This document shows, piece after piece, positions 1 through 9,581 of a DNA stretch of 64,000 nt (position 1 is the stretch's first letter; each line of letters begins with the position of its first letter). The translations under genes were made by a program, and so were the position numbers. The notes below the pieces were generated by a model that worked only from the letters and a program-made list of their open reading frames with translations, was not told where the DNA came from and searched no databases. Source of the DNA: Saprospiraceae bacterium (GTDB lineage: Bacteria > Bacteroidota > Bacteroidia > Chitinophagales > Saprospiraceae); the NCBI GenBank assembly GCA_016716335.1, contig JADJWN010000008.1, positions 62,001 through 126,000 on the forward strand, written 5' to 3'.

Positions 1-41
1 AGCTCAGCATAGCTGCAATGTGGGTTAATCAATAAAAATTG

Positions 42-75
42 AAAAGCCTTGCAGAGACGCTTGGGCTTTTTGATT
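42..75 (+). terminator. Possible hairpin terminator near the left edge
   Basis: A 7-bp stem (AAAAGCC at 42-48 pairing with GGCTTTT at 64-70) encloses a 15-base loop and runs into a T-rich tail. It could end a plus-strand transcript entering from outside the window. The loop is long and the stem is mostly A-T, so the call is weak. Confidence 0.3.
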
Positions 76-132
76 TTCCAAAACAGCAAGTAAAACGGAG
101 TTTAGGAGTTGCCAAAAAGGCAAAAAATATTT

Positions 133-465
133 TTAGACCAATTCCAAACTCTCAATCATATCGGCAAGCTCGTTTGGTTTTAGGTCAGCTTTTTCGCTTT
201 TGTCGTAAATGGTAAGGAGATAAATTGTTTCCGATTCAATGTACAGATAAGTGATAACCCTTGCCCCACCACTTTTGCCCTTGCCTTTGCTACCAACGCC
301 AAACGAATTTTATAGCAGTTAGTTACCAATAAAAGTACCAGTTTCGGGGTTGGCGGTAATCCCTGCAATCAGTTCAGCAAACTCATTTTTGAGCGATGGA
401 AATTTTTTAGCCAGTCGTTTGAGTTCTTTCTCAAAGCGATGGGTAGGAATATTGTTATAGCTCAT
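133..465 (-). pseudogene. RelE/ParE-type toxin, disrupted by two offsetting frameshifts
   Basis: Type II toxin of the RelE/ParE mRNA-interferase fold, second gene of a toxin-antitoxin pair. Reading from ATG at 465, the frame gives MSYNNIPTHRFEKELKRLAK and continues to a GTFIGN segment, then meets TAA. One base over, the conserved NCYKIRLAL block follows. Shifting back to the first frame gives a glycine/lysine-rich GSKGKGKSGGARVITYLYIE stretch and a normal C-terminus ending at 133. So one inserted and one missing base bracket about 10 codons in the conserved core. Total length (about 110 codons) is normal for the family. It overlaps the end of the antitoxin gene by 11 bases, the usual antitoxin-first arrangement. 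Either the toxin is dead or the assembly has two errors here. Confidence 0.7.
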
Positions 466-670
466 TGAGTAAATCTTGAGCCGTTTTTAGTTTTATTTTG
501 CCTTTTTTATGCATGCGTACTTCTTCAGCGGCTTCTTTGAGGTCATCCCATAAATCAACTGATGCATCGCTCATGGGCTTTACCTTTTTTACAAAAGTAA
601 GGCTCTTTAATACTTTCATTGTAAAAGTAGCTTCATTATCAGGTATATCAACTAAAACTTTCAATGTCAA
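455..670 (-). CDS. Antitoxin of the RelE-type pair
   Basis: A 71-residue acidic/basic small protein upstream of and overlapping the RelE-like toxin frame. The N-terminal half (MTLKVLVDIPDNEATFTMKV) resembles short Bacteroidota antitoxins paired with RelE-type toxins. The C-terminal half is charged and helical (DLWDDLKEAAEEVRMHKKGK) and probably wraps the toxin. No DNA-binding domain is obvious. The call rests mainly on size, order and the 11-base overlap with the toxin gene; the specific antitoxin family is not certain. With the toxin disrupted, this gene may be an orphan. Confidence 0.6.
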   Translation of the reverse strand: MTLKVLVDIPDNEATFTMKVLKSLTFVKKVKPMSDASVDLWDDLKEAAEEVRMHKKGKIKLKTAQDLLNEL

Positions 671-927
671 AAATTTTAAATGGTTATGCTCATTGCGTTA
701 CTTAACGCTTATTTTAGGCGTTTGTAGGCAATGGCGGTATCTATCATATTGCATAAAGAATTTTTTTTGTACTTCGTCAAGTTCTTTTAATAAACGTAAC
801 TTTTGAAAAAACGGTTCATTTTGTAATGTCCTAAAATTAGCTGACGGATTAAAAAAGGTGCATTCCGCAGATAAGACCTGATTAATTTGAAGATATGAAC
901 GACTCCATCTGTAAAAAGCAGTAGTCC

Positions 928-1101
928 TTATATAACTTCAAAGCTTTCATCCTGATACACCTGATAATGGATAGGAACAAGCTTTCCACGGGAACAAATG
1001 GTCGCCTTCATCACCAGTTTACTTCCATGGGTGTTTTCAGCTGTTTCAAGGAATTCATAAGTATCTCGGTTTGTGGGATTAGTAAGGATTTGTCCTTTTG
1101 T
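928..1101 (-). pseudogene. Cupin-domain protein fragment (N-terminal half only)
   Basis: An open frame with no start codon reads TKGQILTNPTNRDTYEFLET, then AENTHGSKLVMKATICSRGK and a VPIHYQVYQDESFEVI end before TAA. The pattern (NPxTxxxYxFLETAxxTxGxxLVM..., then HYxxxQDExFEV) matches the start of small single-domain cupins. The beta-barrel's second half is missing and stops immediately precede and follow the frame. It is a decayed fragment. The rest of the 671-1227 gap shows nothing else I can identify. Confidence 0.5.
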
Positions 1102-1227
1102 TTACCGTTTTAGTAAATCATAATTTTTGAAGATGTCAGAAATTATATAACCAGCTATTTTTCACAAAAAAGAAAGGGAGCCTGATATTACAGACTCCCC
1201 CTTTTAATATTTGACTGATAATCAGAA

Positions 1228-1941
1228 TTAAAACATAATAAACTTCGACCTTCCTCCGCATCTCGCCTTTCCGAAGTAACCAATACCCCAGTTAAACTCA
1301 AAAACCAGCCCTGCGAAGGCAATATTGGATGTTTTATAGCCATTGGCATAGACAGACGCATCTCTCAAAGGTGCATGGGTTTCCTTGCCGGAAGCTGCTA
1401 CAAAGTCAGTAAAGGCATATTCAAATCTCAGCCCCAGTATGCCTGTAAATCTGCCATCATTACCCAGTACATTGGCACCAAAACCTATAACCCCTGAAAA
1501 TACATTGGAGTTGTACTCCGAAGTCCTTTCTCCTCCTCCGCTTATGTTGTCTTCGACCTTGCTGATAAAAGATACCTTGGGCCCTATTTCAAAGTAGCCC
1601 AGGTTTTTGGCATTTCTGAACAGTGCATAAATGTCGGTGGATTTCCAGCTTACTTCAGCCAGTCCGGTCTGGCCTGTCCTTTCAAACTCCTGCTTTGCAG
1701 AGGCTCTCATGATATCAATGGCGATACCGTTATATCCAAAATTGATATCAATTTTACCTCCGTAGGAAAGACCGGTAGATATTTTATAATCATAGTTGCT
1801 GGCATCTGCTATGGCTGCATTGTACAAACCTGCTGCACCATATTGTACTTTCAATCCGGTATCAAACCATACAATCTGTTTCTGGGCGCTCATAAGAGAT
1901 AGGGCAAATATACCTGCCACGGTAAGTAAAAAGTGTTTCAT
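1228..1941 (-). CDS. Putative outer-membrane beta-barrel protein
   Basis: About 237 residues starting at ATG 1941 (MKHFLLTVAGIFALSLMSAQ), a clean signal peptide ending in SAQ, typical of this phylum. A longer frame exists upstream but would put 22 extra residues before the signal, so the internal ATG is chosen. The mature part alternates glycine, aromatic and polar residues (for example GLSYGGKIDINFGYNGIAID and FAGLVFEFNWGIGYFGKAR) as in small outer-membrane barrels. No specific family or ligand is recognisable. It is followed by a short gap and the MBL hydrolase gene in the other direction of reading order on the same strand. Confidence 0.65.
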   Translation of the reverse strand: MKHFLLTVAGIFALSLMSAQKQIVWFDTGLKVQYGAAGLYNAAIADASNYDYKISTGLSYGGKIDINFGYNGIAIDIMRASAKQEFERTGQTGLAEVSWKSTDIYALFRNAKNLGYFEIGPKVSFISKVEDNISGGGERTSEYNSNVFSGVIGFGANVLGNDGRFTGILGLRFEYAFTDFVAASGKETHAPLRDASVYANGYKTSNIAFAGLVFEFNWGIGYFGKARCGGRSKFIMF

Positions 1942-2015
1942 ATACGATTTTATTAAATGTTTTGTAAATCGGCTGCAATATAAAAAGTATTGCTGACTAA
2001 ATGCCACAAGCCAGC

Positions 2016-2819
2016 TTACATATCTGCTGTTTTTTTCATATTATCCGCATGAATTGCCATCATGGCAGGATTATCGATATAGTTTTTATATATGAATCTT
2101 TTCACTTTTTCCTGGTCTGCACCTTCACGTAGCATCTGCAGATACTGCATATCATTCTGTAGTCTTCGTTCCATCTCCTTTCTGTCTGTGGCAATGTCTC
2201 CATGGCCGGGTATCAGCAGTGTCACCTCACCGGATTGAATGATTTTTTCAGCCGTACGCAGGGTATGGGCATAATCGTTGATACTGTAATCTATCATGGG
2301 GATTTCAATATTGCTCAGATAATCTCCGGCTACCCAAAGCCTGAGTTCCGGAATAACTGTGAAGATTCCGTCACGGTTATGTCCGGGAGTCTGGTGAAAT
2401 TGCAGACTGTTCCTGCCCAAATGGAGACTTTCAGGATTGCCACTGATCACAATATCTATTTCCGGATAGGCAGTTTCATAAGACCTCCGGATATAAAAAT
2501 TGTGGTCAAATTCCCGGATCTGCTTTAATATGCTTTCTTTTCTGGGATTATTGACAAAGGCTTCAGAAGCAATGGCAGTGCTATCTCCAAAAGCCTTCCA
2601 TCCGATGATGTGGTCATAGTCTGAATGGGTAAAAAGCAGGTAAAGCTTTCGGTCACCGATATGATTGTGGAGAAATGCAGCGATATACCCGATTTCAAGG
2701 ACAAGCCAGTTGGGATCGACAAGCAACACGGCATCCTCCAATTGTATGATAGTACTCGTGGTCCGGTACAGGGCACTTTCAAAAACAGTGCAGTAATGGT
2801 TTTGATACTGAATTTTCAT
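2016..2819 (-). CDS. MBL-fold metallo-hydrolase
   Basis: About 267 residues from ATG 2819 (MKIQYQNHYCTVFESALYRT); a frame ten codons longer exists but its start would sit almost on the upstream stop. The metallo-beta-lactamase fold is shown by a THSDYDH metal motif (a variant with Asp replacing the second His of HxHxDH), a later TPGHNRDGI histidine, an AGD aspartate and a terminal IPGHGD histidine. Such enzymes hydrolyse esters, thioesters or phosphodiesters; the substrate cannot be told. No signal peptide, so probably cytoplasmic. It lies 42 bases downstream of the S46 peptidase gene on the same strand. Confidence 0.8.
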   Translation of the reverse strand: MKIQYQNHYCTVFESALYRTTSTIIQLEDAVLLVDPNWLVLEIGYIAAFLHNHIGDRKLYLLFTHSDYDHIIGWKAFGDSTAIASEAFVNNPRKESILKQIREFDHNFYIRRSYETAYPEIDIVISGNPESLHLGRNSLQFHQTPGHNRDGIFTVIPELRLWVAGDYLSNIEIPMIDYSINDYAHTLRTAEKIIQSGEVTLLIPGHGDIATDRKEMERRLQNDMQYLQMLREGADQEKVKRFIYKNYIDNPAMMAIHADNMKKTADM

Positions 2820-2861
2820 AGGCAAAAAAAAAAGGTGGCTCCGGGCCACCTTCTATGATTA

Positions 2862-4929
2862 TTATTTTTCAAGTTCGGCCAATATCCTGTCGGCCTTAAA
2901 CATATACTTCAATGCAGCATAAATACCGCCCGCATGCACTGAAACGGTACGGTTGAACTCATCGTCAAAAATAAAGTTGCCCGGCAAAGACTCAATATTT
3001 CCATCAAATGCAAGTCCTACTACTTCTCTGTTTTTATTGACCACAGGACTACCGGAGTTACCTCCTATGATATCATTGGTGGATACAAAATTGAAAGGAG
3101 ATTTCAGCAATTCCATAGAAGGATTTTTCCATCTCTCGGGCAACGACCACGGGAAGGTCATCTTATGTGAATAATATCGGTCATAAAGACCGAAGTAGGT
3201 AGTGGATACAGGCGCTGTTGTACCATTGTAATCATATCCCTTTACTACCCCGTCTGAAATCCTGAGGGTAAAGGTGGCATCCGGTGGCAGCTTGTCTCCA
3301 TACACCTGAAAGACCTGATTGGCAATTTTGGCTTCGAGTGCCTGTCGGGCAGGGGTACTTTCCTGAAAAAGCTTGCTGGCATCTTTAAATTTGTTGACGA
3401 GCACTCTTGCCATCTCCAGCAAAGGGTCATCGTTTTTATGCATCCTGTGCTCTTTGGCAAAATATTTTTCCACTTTTTTGCTGTCGGTAAAATCGGTCTG
3501 CCTGTACATGTAGTCAAGTGTCTGGGCTATCGTTTTTTTGCCTGTTATTTTGCTCAGGGTCATATCTCCCGAATATATATCTGCCTCAATTTCGCTGAAA
3601 AGCAGGGCAAGCATTTCCCGCTCTTTGGCATCATTCAATGCGGGGAGTTTGTCCATTATGGATGCTTTGAGCTTGTCTTTTTTAGCCTGATCATCGTTGT
3701 TGGCTACCATAGCTTCATAGTTGACTAAGTCATGCATCAGCATAAATATCCTGCCTCTCAGCGGTGAGGGGCTCAGGTGTGTGATTGCCCAGCCATTGGG
3801 ATTGAGCACCTTGTACATATCTGCCATTTCGTCCCAGTATTTGAGTCCGGGAGATTTTGCTCTGATACTGTTTTCCATTTCCACTTTCCGGTTAAAAAGC
3901 ATGGTGTCTCTCAATCCTTTTACAATACCTCCGAAAGCCTTCATGGAATTGGCTACATTGGCAATCTGATTGAGCAGTTCCTGTGCTTCGTATTCTTTGG
4001 AAGGGTCATTTTTGATTTTGTCATACTCTTTGTTGAGCATGTCATTGCGGTTTTTCAGAAAACGGTAAGAAAATGGATATCTGTAATCTCTGTCATACTG
4101 CAATTGGGCTACAGTCCGGTATCTTTCGGTTCGGCCCGGATTGCCCACTACAAATACAGGCTCACCTTCACCAGCACCATTTTTATTGAATTTCAGGTAG
4201 TTGGCACTGGTATTGAGCGGTTTACCCTCCTCATCGTATGCTCTCCAGAAAGTAGCATCCAGATTGTATCTCGGATAAGTAAAATTGTCGGGATCTCCGC
4301 CGAAGAAACCCAGATCGAGCCTCAGGTATCCATACCAGCCTGATATCATTATATCTTTTATATCCGTAGATGGAAAATTTGCCGCCGCTGTAAAAAGTCA
4401 CCGTTTGCAGTCTCAGTCCTTTCCAGCCTTCCTTTTCACTGTACATCTTACGTGCCTCATCCAGTGCCGATTTTTGCAGTTCTGCAAGTTCGGTATCGTT
4501 TTTTGCAATTTTTGTTTTTTCCTTGACAAATGCAGTGATATCCTCTGCCAGGATCATCTGCTCTACAAACAGGCCTTCCGCTTTTCTTTCGTCTGCAAGT
4601 GTAGCCGCATAAAATCCGTTTTTATCAAAATTTTCACCCTCTTTCTGGAGATTGGTTACCACATCTCTGGAGCAGTGATGATTGGTCATGATGAGGCCAT
4701 CCGGTGATATGAAGGAGGCACTGCACCAGGTAGCAAAGCGAAGGGCTGACTTGCGTACATGGTCAAACCACTCATCCTTTACATCCATATTGTACTGTTC
4801 CTTAAACCAGGATTTGGGTGGATTTTCAAAAGTCCACATCTTACCAAAATCGTAGGGACTTGCTTTCTTCTGCCCGAAAATACCGGTACTGATAAGTATA
4901 AGGGCTGCAACTAACTTTAATGATTTCAT
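2862..4929 (-). CDS. S46 family dipeptidyl-peptidase (DPP7/DPP11-like), frameshifted
   Basis: Periplasmic serine peptidase that trims dipeptides from oligopeptides. The first part (4929 to about 4320) has a signal peptide (MKSLKLVAALILISTGIFGQ), the DFGKMWTFENPP motif and the catalytic-histidine block MTNHHCSRD. The second part (about 4317 to 2862) resumes at LGFFGGDPDNFTYPRY and holds the catalytic-serine block GGNSGSPVV near its end. Together they make about 688 residues, close to the usual 700-720. The frames join cleanly if one base is removed in GGCTCG (4316-4321, minus strand): everything on both sides is conserved, so this is a single-base insertion rather than decay. Confidence 0.85.
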
Positions 4930-5059
4930 TTGCTTGAATTTTTTTTAAAAAAGTGCTCCAAAATTATCCCATTATCCAATATTTAATATGTTTTTTGTAA
5001 ATATTTGCAAGCTAAATTTTGAGTTGATAAATATCAGTGTTAAAAATATACTAAAAATC

Positions 5060-5091
5060 TTGCAGCTATTAAGTGTCAAAAGTTATCTTTG
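5060..5091 (+). promoter_or_regulatory. Bacteroidota-type promoter of the OmpA-family gene
   Basis: TATCTTTG at 5084-5091 matches the -7 consensus TAnnTTTG, with TTG at 5060-5062 about 21 bases upstream as the -33 element. Transcription would start near 5098, about 33 bases before the chosen ATG at 5131. Confidence 0.65.
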
Positions 5092-5130
5092 CGGACATTT
5101 TTTAATTATCAAACCTAAATAGTGAATATC

Positions 5131-6048
5131 ATGAAAGCGATGAGAAACCTTTTATTGGCAGTAATGGTCATATCTTTGGGTGCATCGTGTGTGAGCAAAA
5201 AGAAACTTGCTGATGCAGAGGCAGCCCTCGAAGCCCAAAAAACTTTATTGAGACAATGTGAAGAAAGAAACCGGGATCTTGAAGCACAATTGCTGGATGC
5301 TAACAAAAAGCTGTCCGATTGCACTACCAAGCTCACTTCAACACAGCAGGAACTGAACAATGCAAACGCCAAACTGAAACTGGCTCAGGAGCAACTTGAC
5401 CTGCTGAAAAACAACAACAAGAGTTTGCTGGATCAGCTCGCCGCCCTCCAGGTAATAAGCAAGGCAGGTGCTGAAAGTATCAATAAGTCACTCGAAGCCA
5501 TCAATCAGCAAAGCCAGTACATCAAGGATCTTACCAAGTCCATGCAGTACAAGGATTCTGTAAACCTTGCCTTAGTGATGAATCTCAAGAGGTCTCTCAG
5601 CGACTTCAATGATCAGGATGTAAATATCGAGGTAAAGAAAGGGGTAGTATATATCTCATTATCAGACAACATGTTGTTTAATTCAGGCTCCGCTGTGATT
5701 AAGCCGGCTGCTGAAAAAGTACTGAGCAAGATAGCTTCTATACTGAATGATCAGAAAGAGCTCGATATCCTGGTAGAAGGACATACTGACAATGTTCCAA
5801 TCAGCACTGAATGTATCGCTGACAACTGGGATCTGAGTGCCAAGAGAGCTACTTCAGTGGTAAGAGCATTACAGACCAAGTACAAAGTGGCTCCTGAAAG
5901 AATGACTGCAGGAGGTAGATCTGAGTATGTAACCAAAGCTCCCAACACTACTGCTGCCGGCAGAGCACAGAACAGAAGAACTGAAATCATCATCCTGCCT
6001 AAACTGGATGAATTCTTCAAGTTGCTGGAGGCTCCTGCACAGAAGTAA
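5131..6048 (+). CDS. OmpA-family lipoprotein with coiled coil
   Basis: About 305 residues. ATG 5131 is preferred over GTG 5122 because it gives a compact lipoprotein signal (MRNLLLAVMVISLGASC, lipobox cysteine). A long coiled coil follows (roughly residues 25-150, many K/A/L/E/Q heptads), then a C-terminal OmpA peptidoglycan-binding domain with the LVEGHTDNVP and NWDLSAKRA motifs and a GRAQNRRTEI end. It probably anchors the outer membrane to the cell wall. It has its own promoter and a strong terminator directly after it, so it is a single-gene transcript. Confidence 0.9.
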   Translation: MKAMRNLLLAVMVISLGASCVSKKKLADAEAALEAQKTLLRQCEERNRDLEAQLLDANKKLSDCTTKLTSTQQELNNANAKLKLAQEQLDLLKNNNKSLLDQLAALQVISKAGAESINKSLEAINQQSQYIKDLTKSMQYKDSVNLALVMNLKRSLSDFNDQDVNIEVKKGVVYISLSDNMLFNSGSAVIKPAAEKVLSKIASILNDQKELDILVEGHTDNVPISTECIADNWDLSAKRATSVVRALQTKYKVAPERMTAGGRSEYVTKAPNTTAAGRAQNRRTEIIILPKLDEFFKLLEAPAQK

Positions 6049-6070
6049 TATTTCATAAATCAAGATAAAA

Positions 6071-6110
6071 CAAAGGCTTCGGGTCAGGTGATCCGAAGCC
6101 TTTGCTTTTT
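6071..6110 (+). terminator. Rho-independent terminator after the OmpA gene
   Basis: A 12-bp perfect stem, CAAAGGCTTCGG (6071-6082) with CCGAAGCCTTTG (6093-6104), closes a 10-base loop and is followed by CTTTTT. This is the clearest terminator in the window. Confidence 0.9.
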
Positions 6111-6180
6111 CATGTCAATTCATTTCTGAATATTAAAAAAGAATGCTACCTTTCGGCTACGAGACCAAAACAGTAAATTT

Positions 6181-7608
6181 ATGAATGTATTCTTCGTAAG
6201 TGCCGAATGTTATCCTGTGGCTAAAGTCGGTGGACTTGCCGATGTGGTAGGATCCCTGCCCAAATACCTGTCAAGAATAGGGGTAAATACCAGTGTGGTC
6301 ATGCCCGGCTATGATATGCCCTGGTTTGAAGGGAAATTGTACAAACTGGCCTTTCAGGGTAATTTTCATTTAGGTGGAGAATACCTTTATTTTGAAGTCC
6401 GGTATTATATTGATAATCCTTTGGGTTTTCCGTTTTATACCATCAATATTCCAGGCAAATTTGACCGTTTCGGTGTATATGCAGGAAAAAACGGGCATTA
6501 TTTTGGTGACGAGATAGAGCGAAATATATCCTTTCAAAGGGCATTCCTTATCTGGATGCGGGACAGTCAGGTGCCGGCAGATGTAGTGCATTGCCATGAC
6601 CACCACACCGGACTCATCCCTTTTATGATGCAGCATTGCTATGAGTTCAGGGCTTTGAGCCATATACCTACCGTATTTACCATTCATAACGAAAGATATC
6701 AGGGTGCTTTCAGCTGGAGTAAGTCTTACCTTTTGCCCCAGTATGACAACTGGAAAACTGGTCTGCTGGACTGGAACAATACCATCAATCCATTGGCCAG
6801 CGCCGTAAAATGTGCCTATAAAGTTACCACAGTTTCCCAAAATTATCTCAATGAGCTTACCTACAATTCCTTCGGACTGGAGTCGCTGTTCAGGTCAGAA
6901 TACTGGAAGTGTACCGGCATCCTGAATGGTATTGATACTGAGGTGTGGGATCCCAAAACAGATGAGATGCTCGAGTACCGGTTGGAGGATGATCCCATAG
7001 AATTCAAACTAAAGAACAAAGAGGCTTTGTGCCGGAAAGCAAAACTGGATCCTGAATTGCCTCTGTATGGATTCATCGGCAGACTGGTACACGAAAAAGG
7101 GGCGGAGTTTATAGCAGGCCTGGCTGATACCTGGCTTTCCAGGCACAGAAATGTAAGTTTTGTGATTTTGGGCACAGGAGACAAGGCTATAGAGCATGCC
7201 ATTCAGACGGTATCTCACAGACATCCGCATCACGTAGCCTGCATGCTGGCATACAACGAAGCCCTGGCTCACCAGATTTATGCTGCCTGCGACTACCTTC
7301 TGATGCCATCCAGAGTAGAACCCTGCGGCCTGAACCAGATGTTTGCCATGCGGTATGGTACCCTGCCTATTGTAAGGGCTACAGGTGGTCTGAAGGACAG
7401 TGTGGTCGATGTCAGTATAGAGGGTGGGGTAGGATTTACCTTTGATCATATGGATTTTGAACAGATGCTGCACGGTATAGGCAGAGCGTATGATGTATAT
7501 TATGCAAGGGATTTTAAAAATGCTACTGTCAAAAGGGCTATGGCACTTGATTTTTCGTGGGATACTTCGGCTCAGAAATACAAGGAAGTGTACAGCTGGG
7601 TTGTGTAG
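6181..7608 (+). CDS. glgA: Glycogen/starch synthase, GT5 family
   Basis: Transfers glucose from ADP- or UDP-glucose to the growing alpha-1,4-glucan chain. The N-terminus carries the GT5 signature (SAECYPVAKVGGLADVVGSL), including the KxGGL nucleotide-sugar motif. The C-terminal Rossmann half carries FIGRLVHEKG and the MPSRVEPCGLNQMFAMRYG donor-binding segment with its key glutamate. At 475 residues it is full length. No other glycogen genes are adjacent. A near-consensus -7 box (TACCTTTC, about 6146) lies upstream. Function is confident; the donor nucleotide is not determined by sequence alone. Confidence 0.9.
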   Translation: MNVFFVSAECYPVAKVGGLADVVGSLPKYLSRIGVNTSVVMPGYDMPWFEGKLYKLAFQGNFHLGGEYLYFEVRYYIDNPLGFPFYTINIPGKFDRFGVYAGKNGHYFGDEIERNISFQRAFLIWMRDSQVPADVVHCHDHHTGLIPFMMQHCYEFRALSHIPTVFTIHNERYQGAFSWSKSYLLPQYDNWKTGLLDWNNTINPLASAVKCAYKVTTVSQNYLNELTYNSFGLESLFRSEYWKCTGILNGIDTEVWDPKTDEMLEYRLEDDPIEFKLKNKEALCRKAKLDPELPLYGFIGRLVHEKGAEFIAGLADTWLSRHRNVSFVILGTGDKAIEHAIQTVSHRHPHHVACMLAYNEALAHQIYAACDYLLMPSRVEPCGLNQMFAMRYGTLPIVRATGGLKDSVVDVSIEGGVGFTFDHMDFEQMLHGIGRAYDVYYARDFKNATVKRAMALDFSWDTSAQKYKEVYSWVV

Positions 7609-7673
7609 GAGATAGATTTTGATGGAATGCTTTCGTGGATTTTTCTCAGGCAGCTTTTTTAATTTGATTGTAT

Positions 7674-7934
7674 TCAATGCAGATTCCAGCCGGACAGTGT
7701 TTTCATCAGGAGGTACCAGAAAGCTATTACTACAATAGCTGTTACCAGATATCTGAAGTAAGATTTGGGTACTCTGGAGGGTTCAATCCATTCGGCCAAA
7801 AGTGAAATCAGCAGTATTCCGGTCAAAATGGGTATGAAAACAAGCGAAAGCAAGTGGGCTATATATTCATTCACTATCCAAAGTATGACAATGAGAATAC
7901 TGAGAGCGAGGACAAATTCTTTGAAGTATGTCAT
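7674..7934 (-). CDS. Small membrane protein, function unknown
   Basis: About 86 residues from ATG 7934 (MTYFKEFVLALSILIVILWI); an ATG four codons earlier (7946) is equally possible. Three hydrophobic stretches are visible: LALSILIVILWIV, LLSLVFIPILTGILLISLLA and YLVTAIVVIAFWYLLM, with charged residues only at the joins, so an integral inner-membrane protein is likely. No family is recognised. It converges on glgA. Confidence 0.6.
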   Translation of the reverse strand: MTYFKEFVLALSILIVILWIVNEYIAHLLSLVFIPILTGILLISLLAEWIEPSRVPKSYFRYLVTAIVVIAFWYLLMKTLSGWNLH

Positions 7935-8102
7935 GATAACATACAAAACAGCCCTGAAAGCAAATAGTTAGGTCGTGAGATGAAGTTTCCTGAAGGTAAT
8001 AACCGATATCTGATTTTCCGAATCACGGCAAAAAGTTTTATTTTTAGTGCTTACACGCGGATATTTAATTTTAAGCAATAACCTGTTGAAAATATATAAT
8101 TT

Positions 8103-9095
8103 ATGAAATTTGTTGTATTCAGTACCAAAGCTTACGATAAAGAATATTTTGAAAAATTCAATCAAGATTATAAGCATGAAATTACCTGGTTTGAAACGGC
8201 ATTGAATGCAGATACTGCTTATCTCTGCCGGGGACATAATGCCATTTGTGTATTTGTAAATGATAAGATGGATAGAAAAACCGTCGAAATACTTTATGAA
8301 AACGGCATAAGGTTGATTGCTCTCCGCTGTGCCGGTTTTAACAATGTGGATACGGAAGCAGCACGTCAGTATGATATAAAAATTGTGCGGGTACCGGCGT
8401 ATTCTCCGGAGGCGGTGGCGGAGCATACCGTAGCTCTTATTCTTACTTTAAACCGAAAAACCCATAAAGCGTACAACAGAGTAAGGGAGGGTAACTTTTC
8501 GCTTAAAAATCTGATAGGTTTCAATCTTTATGGTAAAACTGTCGGGGTCATAGGTACCGGTCAGATCGGAGCTGCATTTGCCGGCATCATGCTTGGTTTT
8601 GGGTGCAGGGTTTTTGCTTATGATGTCAGAGAAAATGAGCGGTTGAAATCCCGGGGAGTAGAATATCAGGATTTCTGTACCTTACTCAGCGAGTCCGATA
8701 TCATTTCGCTTCATTGTCCGCTGAATGCTGAAACCCATCATATGATCAATTCGGAGGCACTCCGGATGATGAAAAACGGAGCTATGCTGATCAACACCGG
8801 CAGAGGTGCCCTGATCCGTACCAAAGACGTGATTAAAGCATTGAAGAGTGGTAAATTAGGTTATCTTGGGATAGATGTCTATGAGCAGGAGGAGCATTTG
8901 TTTTTCAATGATTGGTCGTCAAGCATCATACTGGATGATGATATCAGCCGTCTGCTTACTTTTCCCAATGTACTTATCACTTCACATCAGGCTTTTCTGA
9001 CCCATGAAGCGCTGGAGCAGATAGCCGTGACCACACTGGAGAATATCTCTGATTTTGAAAATAATCTTCCACTAAGAAATGAAGTGATACTCTGA
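8103..9095 (+). CDS. ldhA: D-2-hydroxyacid dehydrogenase (D-lactate dehydrogenase-like)
   Basis: NAD-dependent reduction of pyruvate or a related 2-keto acid to the D-hydroxy acid. At 330 residues it matches the LdhA subgroup. The N-terminal substrate domain starts MKFVVFSTKAYDKEYFEKFN and contains LIALRCAGFNNVD. The Rossmann motif is GVIGTGQIGAAFAGIMLGFG. Catalytic Arg lies in NTGRGALIRT, Glu in DVYEQEE and His in ITSHQAFLTHEA. It stands alone and converges with the LytTR gene (24 bases between stops). Assignment to lactate rather than another 2-hydroxyacid is by subgroup resemblance. Confidence 0.85.
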   Translation: MKFVVFSTKAYDKEYFEKFNQDYKHEITWFETALNADTAYLCRGHNAICVFVNDKMDRKTVEILYENGIRLIALRCAGFNNVDTEAARQYDIKIVRVPAYSPEAVAEHTVALILTLNRKTHKAYNRVREGNFSLKNLIGFNLYGKTVGVIGTGQIGAAFAGIMLGFGCRVFAYDVRENERLKSRGVEYQDFCTLLSESDIISLHCPLNAETHHMINSEALRMMKNGAMLINTGRGALIRTKDVIKALKSGKLGYLGIDVYEQEEHLFFNDWSSSIILDDDISRLLTFPNVLITSHQAFLTHEALEQIAVTTLENISDFENNLPLRNEVIL

Positions 9096-9119
9096 ATTTT
9101 TACACGGATGATGTACGCT

Positions 9120-9569
9120 CTATCCGAGCAGTCCGGATTTAAGTTTTGAGGAAGAGTACGCCACAATCCCACCTTCCATGGATATCTCGCCGGTAGATAC
9201 TTTATAAGTCAGGATATTTTCAATATTTACAATGTAGGATTTGTGTACTCTTTTCATTTTGTCCACCTCTGTAAATTCAAGCATCCAGTCTTTCAGTGTA
9301 CGGGTTACCAATATTTTTTCTCCATTTCTCAAAAGAATGGTCGAATAGTTACTGTCCCCTTTGATAGCACAGATATCTCTGATCTGTAGCATACGCTTGA
9401 TACCTTTGTGATGAATGATTACCAACTCTTTTTTTGACACAGTTGGTATCGTCTGTTTTTGAGCCATTTGAAGCTGTGATTCGAGCTCAAGGATTTTATC
9501 CTGCAATCGCTGCAGTTCAGACTGCAGAGCAAGATATTCACCAACAGGTATATGTCGAACGGCCGTCAC
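9120..9569 (-). CDS. LytTR-domain DNA-binding protein with N-terminal coiled coil
   Basis: 149 residues: a leucine/glutamine-rich coiled coil (about 12-40) followed by a LytTR domain (about 50-149; KGDSNYSTILLRNGEKILVT, then MKRVHKSYIVN, the typical HRSYxVN-like signature). There is no receiver domain, so it is a stand-alone regulator or depends on a partner through the coiled coil. The start is GTG at 9569; no ATG lies nearby. It follows the giant secreted-protein gene by 12 bases on the same strand, suggesting co-transcription with it. Confidence 0.8.
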   Translation of the reverse strand: MTAVRHIPVGEYLALQSELQRLQDKILELESQLQMAQKQTIPTVSKKELVIIHHKGIKRMLQIRDICAIKGDSNYSTILLRNGEKILVTRTLKDWMLEFTEVDKMKRVHKSYIVNIENILTYKVSTGEISMEGGIVAYSSSKLKSGLLG

Positions 9570-9581
9570 GGTGATAGATTT

